NCBI GenBank assembly: GCA_001972305.1 | Contig: BDDD01000174.1 | Span: forward strand, 117,308 to 181,307 | Length of the DNA: 64,000 nucleotides | Reading direction: 5' to 3' | DNA from: Cephalotus follicularis | Lineage: Eukaryota > Streptophyta > Magnoliopsida > Oxalidales > Cephalotaceae | Part shown: piece by piece, positions 57,467 to 64,000 of the stretch | Numbering within the stretch: the stretch's first letter is position 1 | Layout of the letters: every line of letters starts with the position of its first letter | Program-made: the position numbers and the translations under genes | The notes under the pieces: model-generated | Database searches by the model: none | The model's input: only the letters and a program-made list of their open reading frames with translations | What the model was told of the DNA's origin: nothing

Positions 57467-57623
57467 CGACACAACAAAAACCAGGAAAAGATAAAGACAA
57501 ACAGTATTAGAAGTCGAAACAAAAGACATATCAAAACGACCTTAACGAAAAACCCTAACCCAAAGTCTACCCAAATCGCACAGGTCAAAATCTAGTTAGG
57601 CCTTCTAAGTAACAAAACCTATC

Positions 57624-57635
57624 GCTCTGATACCA
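57624..57635 (-). other. Primer-binding site of A (initiator Met tRNA type)
   Basis: On the minus strand, TGGTATCAGAGC lies 5 bp after the LTR end at 57641. Confidence 0.93.
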
Positions 57636-58225
57636 GAATCTGTAACACCTCCGAAGGTGGGAGCCCTTACAGGCACAATAACAGAACTTGAACATAACAT
57701 ATCATAATACTTAAATCTTAACTTTATTCCAGAAACGTGATGGTCTAAGTCATATCATAATATGAAACATAGTCTGAAAACTCTAACTTAACCAATTTCA
57801 AAACCATAACCGAATTCTGAAAACATAAACCAAAAACATAACATTGTTCAAAGGACTGGCCTAAACATGACCATGAAATAACGGAAATAAAACAGGATCG
57901 ATTCCTAGGTGATCCTCAGACACAAGGTGGATATCTCTCTCACACATTTCCCCGATGGTCCTGAAAACCTGCCGCATGGAAACAAAAAGTGACTGAGCAA
58001 ACCTTAGTACGGATAAGGAATATAAAATAGTAAACGGAAATTTAAAAGTTAAACAAATATCTGAATTCTAAAATCAACAAATAATATGATTAAATATTCT
58101 TTATAATGTAAAGCAGAACATTTAAACAACCAGTTATAAAATCTTCGTAATTTTCTGAAATGCGTAGTATCATAAATCATAATTCAAATATTTATCTGAT
58201 TTCATAATTTCATAACAGAGAATCT

Positions 58226-58227
58226 GA

Positions 58228-58262
<35 letters not shown>
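58226..58262. repeat. TG/TA microsatellite in A 5' LTR
   Basis: About eleven TG repeats run into six or seven TA repeats. Confidence 0.95.
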
Positions 58263-59004
58263 TACAAGGGGTTCGCGAGGCCCACATGCTTCGACGGAAA
58301 GACGTGTACGGCACTACACAATCAATCCAAAATTTGAATATGAATCTGACAATAACTAGAGTCGACTCATACGCCTCAAATGGATCCATGCCCTACCCTC
58401 AGGATATATATAAAAAGAGACGCCGTAGACCGATCACACCGCCATGGTAGGTGTCATGTCCTACATGCCAAAGAACATGCTTATAAGACCTCATAGGTAA
58501 GTTTTTCTCTGTATGTTATTATGCTAAAACATTGTTTTATTTGAAAACAATTTCAAAACATAAATAGATTTTATAAACAATTCTGAACATATCTGAAATC
58601 ATAATCATATATGTATATGAAAGTTAACATACTTCCGATGGTGAAAGTCATCTCTATTTAACATATTTTCGATAGTGAAAACCATGTTCGTTTAACATAT
58701 TTTCGATAGTGAAAATCATGCGCAGACTATAAAATTAGTAATATTAACCTCAGTAATAAAAAACATTTTATTCAAAATAAACCGAATATCCAACAACGAA
58801 AAATCCATTTCAATAAAATCAGAGAATAGCCAAGAATTGAGAAATATCCGTACCTTAGCAGTTCAAAAACTAAACAAACCCGAATACAGAACAAAAGCAC
58901 ACATGAAGTATCCTAACCTCCGCCAAAGATGATATTAAGACCTAAACATTTAAGCCCAAATATCACATAACATGAAAAGACGCAAATATCAAAACTACCA
59001 GAGA

Positions 59005-59236
59005 AAGCGTCTACGTTTAACTATAGGCGTTGATGGTTTCAATGCATGAAGGAACAAAGCGCTTAGCAAGGCGTCGACATAGCACATAGCATAAAACAGT
59101 GGAAGGCATCGACGCTCAAAGAAGGGCGTCGACGGTTTAGGCATAACAGTAGACGCTAAGACACATGCATGGCGCTTTAATACTGATTTTACACATGAAG
59201 GCATCGACGCTTATGATAGGCGTCGACGCTTAACGT
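59005..59236. repeat. TCGA-palindrome cluster 2 in A 5' LTR
   Basis: GGCATCGACGCT, GGCGTCGACGGTTT, GGCATCGACGCTTA, GGCGTCGACGCTTAACGTCG and others, about 1.05-1.28 kb from the LTR start. Confidence 0.9.
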
Positions 59237-60024
59237 CGAAATATGAAACCAGTTGCAGAAAATCAGTTGAAAACCATGGCTATAATCCTATTTTCTCTCA
59301 CTCATCATGACGCAGTGGTATGTATAGGTTCTAAAACATGTTTTCTATGCATGTAATTATCAGTATACATATATATCAATGCATGATCATGGACAACATA
59401 GCATATACAAGCTACTCATGTCAATAATAACATGAAGATATTTCTTAGCAGTTAGTATGGATGATCAAAATCTAGTTTCTTTAACCATTACTCATAAAAC
59501 CATAGCATGCAAATTCAAAATCATGGCTTTCATAGTTGTAAAATACCATTATAACATTTCAGATAAACATAGACATATAGATTATAGGTTGATCATAGTA
59601 ACAATAATTTTCAAAATATATTTTCTGGTTCTTCTTATTCTTAAAGAGATTTTGTATATGACAAGATATAACCATGTTTTGATCAATCTACAACCCTCTA
59701 ATATGCAAAACAGTAATAAGGTGGTAATAATGAAGACAGTAGTATGACATACCTTCGAATGGCGCAAACAGATGATGAGAGAATGCAACAAAATTGGTTG
59801 TCGGGTTTTGAAAAGAAAACCCAGATGCAGTGGTTTTTAAAATAGTTGAAATTGTAAGTTAATGCTGAAATCATTGGCTTAAAGGCAAAGATTAGTGGAT
59901 TCAAAACCTTCCATTTGTGCAGAAAACACGTCTAACCAACAAGGAAAATGGATGAACTAAAAATGGAAAAAATCTCATCTTCCATACAAAGCCACCATCC
60001 AAACAGATAAGGGAAACCAGACAT

Positions 60025-60160
60025 AAGCGTCGACAGTAATTTCAAGGTGTCGACACTTACACCTTTAAAAACCAAAGGCATCGATGTCACGACTATGGGC
60101 GTTGATGTGTTTCACAAAGCCAAAGCATAGACGTTTCTGATCAAGGCGTCGACGCTTAGC
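60025..60160. repeat. TCGA-palindrome cluster 1 in A 5' LTR
   Basis: AAGCGTCGACAG, GGTGTCGACACTT, GGCATCGATGTC, GGCGTTGATGTG and GGCGTCGACGCTTAGC, 126-261 bp from the LTR start. A TTTTTAAAGGTGTAA promoter-like sequence lies between units on the minus strand. Confidence 0.9.
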
Positions 60161-60627
60161 GCCCAGAAAATAAAAACAATGGATTTTCATCATAAAATAA
60201 AACGGTCCAAAAACCATATCATAAATCAGAAGACATAAACGCAACAACAACGATAAACACGTAAGCATAGAAACAGAGCATTACATCTTGAGATTCCACT
60301 AGTATTCAATTCACTCTTGAAAACGAACTCTGAATATCTTTACAGGAGCTATTTGGTACACCTTACACTTTTCTGTGATTGAACTCAATCACAACACCTT
60401 GGGTTCACTCCCCAATTTTGATTGAAGGGTTCACTCCCCTTATACAATGGAATTGATACAATGATGTTTGGTAGCCTTGGGTAACCTCTATAAGGTTTGA
60501 TATAGACAAAAAAGCTCACAAGAAGAACAACTCGAGATAATAACGATAAAGCTCTAGAATCCTTGATATGAATTATTGCAGTGTTGATTGCTTTGTTGGT
60601 TGTTGTTTTCTGTGGATCCAAACCTCC

Positions 60628-60635
60628 TTTTTATA
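60628..60635 (-). promoter_or_regulatory. TATA box of the Copia-type LTR
   Basis: TATAAAAA on the minus strand, followed by GGAGG, about 115 bp downstream of the nearest palindrome unit. Inferred from sequence only. Confidence 0.55.
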
Positions 60636-60749
60636 GTGTTATTCAGATTATAGCTGTTGGAATTTGTCACAAAGTCGTTGTAGTCATTTGGAAATTTGTC
60701 CTTGAATTAAGCATTGATAAGGCTTATCTGATTCTAATCGCCAACCAGA

Positions 60750-61060
60750 ACGTCGACGGTTTCTATTTAAGCGTCGCCGCTTTAATGTTACCGTTACGAT
60801 TTATTTTCTTCACCTCATGTAAACTGTTACCGCTTTAAGCTTCAACCGCTGATGCTCTAACCTCAACCTCTGGCGCTTTGTACTCAAATCGTTGCCGCTT
60901 TGTAATAAACCATTGCCGCTTTATACCGTTTGTTTGGTTCAACTACTGGCGCTTTATAACAAATCCTTCGACACTTAAGGTCCTAAGAGCTGCCGCTTTT
61001 GCAATAAGCGTTGCCACTTTTTGTCCTAAGTGCTGACGCTTTCAGTTGCCGTTCGATGGT
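60750..61060. repeat. TCGA/TCGCCGC-type palindrome-derived cluster in Copia-type LTR
   Basis: ACGTCGACGGTTT, AAGCGTCGCCGCTTT, CGTTGCCGCTTTG, CTGCCGCTTTTG, GCTGACGCTTTC and more. Most units keep the right half (CCGCTTT or ACGCTTT) and have a degraded centre. It lies directly upstream of the TATA box on the minus strand. Confidence 0.8.
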
Positions 61061-61175
61061 TTATAGTCCAATTTTACCTGGAAATGCATTGTTCTTGACT
61101 TGCATATAATGCTTTGCACATTGCTTTGCACATTTGCCTTGGCTAAATTTCAACTTTTGTTAACTAGCACATAAA

Positions 61176-61610
61176 CTAAAACTGATTAGATGAAAATATG
61201 TTATCATCAAAATTTAGGACTGAGACAAAAATGTCAACAATTATTATGTACAATCCATTGCCAACAAAACATTCAACATGCAAAACATCATTCATATATA
61301 AAGAAAAACTCTTATCTTCAATAACACAAGTAAATCCATTGGACATAAGTGGAAAAATAGAAAGCATGTTCTTCCATAAGGAAGGTACATATAGAGTGTC
61401 CTTAAGCTCAAGGCTCTTGCCAGTGGGCAAGAAAATATAAGTAGATCCTACAGCTAATGCTTCAACACTTGTTCCATAAACTACTTTCAAGTCCACTTCT
61501 CCCTTCACAAGGGTTCTACTTTGTTCAAGGTCCTACACATTAACACAAATGCATGAGGAACATCCAGTCTCTAATACTAAGAAGTAGGATAACTCTTATC
61601 AATAAACATA
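61176..61610 (-). pseudogene. pol: Ty1/copia protease and pre-integrase scrap
   Basis: The minus strand reads (frame-shifted) VLETGCSSCICVNVQDLEQS, LVKGEVDLKV, then VEALAVGSTYIFLPTGKSLE, LKDTLYVPSLWKNMLSIF, GFTCVIEDKSFSLYMNDVLH and GNGLYIIIVD. This is the Copia protease start (DSG-type triad read as ETG) and the block before the integrase zinc finger. Stops occur near 61540. It is similar in type to the remnant at 1-424 but not adjacent to recognisable gag. Confidence 0.75.
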
Positions 61611-63448
61611 TTTATCTGAATCATAAATGACAGGACCCATTCCCGCTACCTCTACCGAGGACGAGCCCTGCCCGGGGATGGAGCTCCTTGCCAACAACCC
61701 TGCTCTGCTAACTGCGCTCAAACTACTAAGGTTGATCTTCTCAACTACTATACAAAGGCCAAACGAAGAGGCCAAGGCTGGGCGCGCAACTGGTACGAGA
61801 CAACCAGGGTAGAGGACTCAAAGGGGCAGAGGATCCAAATTCCCCTCCTCCTTATGTCCTCAACACTACTTAACCAAAACTCCAAAATGCACTGCACCAC
61901 TAAAAACACTCATATGCTCCTCATATGCTCACTTAACTTCAGGTTTGCTAACACCCGAGGACACACCTCCTCCACGGGAGTTCTCCTCTGCACAACTCTA
62001 GAGTGCTCTCCTTAACATAAACTAAACTATGCCTCAAAATGCACAGCTTAAAACACTGTAGCGCGACTACTTCAAGTCGTCCACGAACCCCTGGCTCTCT
62101 TATCTCCTCTGACCTTTTTCTGAGGACTCCCCCCTAGAGCCTTTACTCACTCAAAAGCCTTATCTCATCATCCGAGGACTACCTGCCTCCTTGGGTAAAA
62201 CCTCATACTCAAAACATCCACCCTTGTCGTCCTCTGCTAAGATATCTGAGGATTCGCCTCTACTATGCTGTCAGAGGACTCTCTAGCTCCTCAGATGAAC
62301 CCTAAAATATAAAGCTCACAACACAAAACATTAATCATATCATAAGGTAAAACTAATCCACTGACTAGAAACATCAAATACTTCCTTAAAAATGTTATTA
62401 CACAATAAGTTAGTCCTTTGACTAAAACATCCTCTGTTCAACAAAAGAATATCATAAGCTTACTTTCTATACAAAAGATATACTCTTGGCTAGTCTACAA
62501 CAAAAGAAGGTAGATGAACCCAAAAGAATGCCCAATGCTATGCAATACTAGATGTCTGAGCTGTGTCATCCGAGATGCCAAGGTAAAAAAGCTAGCTTCC
62601 TTAGCTCTCTACTAGTTGTCTGGAGGATCTCCTCCTCCTGTTACTAGGTCCTTTACAAAAGAATCTATGAGGGGGTTTGTCCAACTGACTAAGTGACTGA
62701 GAACAAATCATCCTCTGATACATTCCATAAAATGAATGTGCTGAAAGAAAATATGCCATGATCATGATTAAGGATCCTAACTGGGAAAAAAAATCAAACT
62801 ATACAAAGATGAATGTCGTGGCTCACATCTAAAGAAGTGCTCAAAGGACATGAAAGAAAAGCTTACTCTCTCGTCTGCTTATCTAATGCTCTAAGATACT
62901 TACAAAAAAGTGAAGAAAAGTTGAGATAAAACAAAGACTTGCTGAAGTGTTCTGGAAGAGGATCCAACTTGGCCTGAAGTGATGAGAAGGATGAAACTAG
63001 ATTGGAACTTACTTTTCTTTGCTATGCGTTGCTTCACTGTTTACATACTATAATTGCCAACTTATAGTGGCGTTGGACTGAGCTGATCTAGGCAGAAGCC
63101 TGCTTGGAAGTATCTGTCGAGAACCCATGGTTCTCCTCTGTGCTTACTATTCTTTGCTTTACTTTCTTATCTGGGCCGGGGGCTAACTGTCGAGGACAAG
63201 GTCCTCCTCTAGAAGACTTAATGAAAGGCTCTACTCTCTGATCTCGGGTAACTTAGCTCTGCGGTGCTCACCGCTAAACACCGTCAGAGACAACAGTGTA
63301 AAGGAGATCCAGGTAGGACCTGGGGACAGTCTCGCTCAACAACCCATCATAGACAATAGATACGCTGAGGAGGTTGGAGCTATGTACTTAGTGCTTGGCT
63401 GCGCTCACCGCTGTGCACCATCATATACAACAGTGTAAGGAGATCTTT
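61611..63448. other. Unassigned repeat-like region, probably an LTR or leader fragment
   Basis: I recognise no gene; open frames are short (for example 61627-61812). Many GAGGACT / CTGAGGACTCC / TCCTCAGATG phrases recur from about 61900 to 63220, including GTCGAGGACAAGGTCCTCCT near 63190 (an inverted repeat). Two related units with GCTCACCGCT ... ACAACAGTGTAAGGAGATC lie at 63268-63312 and 63405-63446. The style resembles Tat/Retand-like LTRs, but this is a guess. Confidence 0.35.
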
Positions 63449-64000
63449 TTTCCACTGATTTAGAATGTTTTAAAATTTATAGCCGCAAGTGCACGGATCA
63501 TGCAGTAACGGGTCGAACGCAGGGAAACGTAAACTAGTTGTAATTTATCCAACCTAGACGAAGTATACCAAATTTGTGATAAACTATCAAAAATTACTCC
63601 TAATTATGCCAAAATAATAAAATAATTGAAAACAGGAAAGAAATAAATAAAATAAAATAACAGACTAAAATAAAATAACAGAAAATAACACTTGCAAATT
63701 AAAATTAATTAAAACAATAAATAAAACTAAAGAAAATATATAATGGATTAAAATTAATTAAAACAATAAATAAAACTAAAGAAAATATATAATAGAAAAT
63801 TGGTTTTAGGGTATAGAAGCTCACCATAGATTGTATTGAACAATTCCATTTAATTGAACGATCATACCTTGATAACCAACGGTAGCTAGGTCGATACGGA
63901 GTGCGGCGGAGACGTATGAGTAGTCATGCTAGGTCTATACGAAGTGTGGATTTTAATCAGACAAGATGTATGAGTAGTCATGCTAGGTCTATACGAAGTG
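63449..64000 (-). mobile_element. Athila-type LTR, minus strand, running off the right edge
   Basis: The complement matches the right half of the Athila LTRs: TATAAATTTTAAAACATTCT, TGCACTTGCGGC, AGTAACGGGTCGAACGCAGG on the plus strand, the AGAAGCTCACC... segment, and the 51-bp repeats (GTATGAGTAGTCATGCTAGG) at the edge. A ~55-bp AT-rich segment is duplicated in tandem at about 63695-63795. The left terminus is decayed (TCCACTG in place of TGTTCACTG). Confidence 0.82.

Larger units (their letters stand above)
57641..60285 (-). mobile_element. Chromovirus A 5' LTR (complete, 2645 bp)
   Basis: On the minus strand it starts TGTAATGCTCTG (60285) and ends GGAGGTGTTACA (57641), next to a perfect primer site. 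It is similar in length and sequence to the D 3' LTR on the other strand. It contains two palindrome clusters, a TG/TA microsatellite at 58226-58262 and the CTAAG-GTTTG-CTCAG hairpin near 57992-58006. Its right end interrupts a Copia LTR. Confidence 0.9.
60286..61140 (-). mobile_element. Copia-type LTR remnant with TATA box, truncated by A
   Basis: On the minus strand, upstream to downstream: a palindrome cluster (61060-60750), a TATAAAAAGG box (60635-60628), then a CAACAACC-rich leader-like stretch, GTTCAATCACAG and repeated GGGAGTGAACCC. This promoter-like order fits an LTR U3-R region. It ends at 60286 where the A LTR starts. The right end is not clear. It lies left of a Copia protease remnant on the same strand. 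Confidence 0.55.

Noticed and set aside
61611-63448. DNA transposon (CACTA or Mutator) explaining the unassigned region
   Set aside because: No terminal inverted repeats or transposase motifs were found within the region.

Overview
This is plant nuclear DNA made almost entirely of nested, decayed LTR retrotransposons. I see no intact host gene, no tRNA or rRNA gene and no bacterial feature. The evidence for a plant is the set of element types: Athila-type Ty3/gypsy with a tRNA-Asp primer-binding site, chromodomain-bearing Ty3/gypsy elements (Tekay/Del-like chromoviruses) with 2.3-3.4 kb LTRs and initiator-Met tRNA primer sites, and Ty1/copia gag/protease remnants. I cannot name the species. 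Every coding region carries stops or frameshifts, so this is old heterochromatic sequence.

Layout. 1-1256: Copia gag-protease remnant, minus strand, running off the left edge. 3324-8610 and 9127-10654: two copies of one TGTTGGGA... LTR-like repeat, with a 516-bp gypsy pol scrap between them. The first copy is split by element F (3688-6768), an LTR retrotransposon that has lost its interior but keeps a 5-bp target duplication. 10655-30367: a plus-strand chromovirus complex (D) interleaved with Athila sequence: Athila LTR, primer site, gag and pol at 11403-18247, and a second Athila LTR at 20243-21440. A solo LTR (23671-26402) sits inside D pol. 31436-39521: minus-strand chromovirus B, inserted in an older integrase scrap. 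39522-60285: minus-strand chromovirus A, split by C (45333-55274), a complete LTR-to-LTR element with a TCAAG target duplication that has gag but almost no pol. The segment 40.2-44.3 kb is a scrambled near-identical duplication around a 134-base N gap and is probably an assembly fault. 60286-61600: Copia LTR and protease remnant, minus strand. 63449-64000: start of a minus-strand Athila LTR.

The unexpected signals are in the LTRs. (1) Unrelated element families all carry clusters of TCGA-centred palindromes, and each family has its own flanks: GCGTCGACGC, GACATCGATGTC, CAGTCGACTG, GAGTCGACTC. In four chromovirus-type LTRs the clusters lie at the same two distances from the LTR start. (2) The C LTR carries an array of eleven 27-29 nt hairpin units. 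Their inner stem varies as CTC/GAG, CCC/GGG and CAC/GTG, and the outer stem also covaries, which argues that the fold itself has been maintained. (3) A short hairpin, different in each family, lies about 355-430 nt before the 3' end of six LTR families. I think these three are the observations most worth following up.
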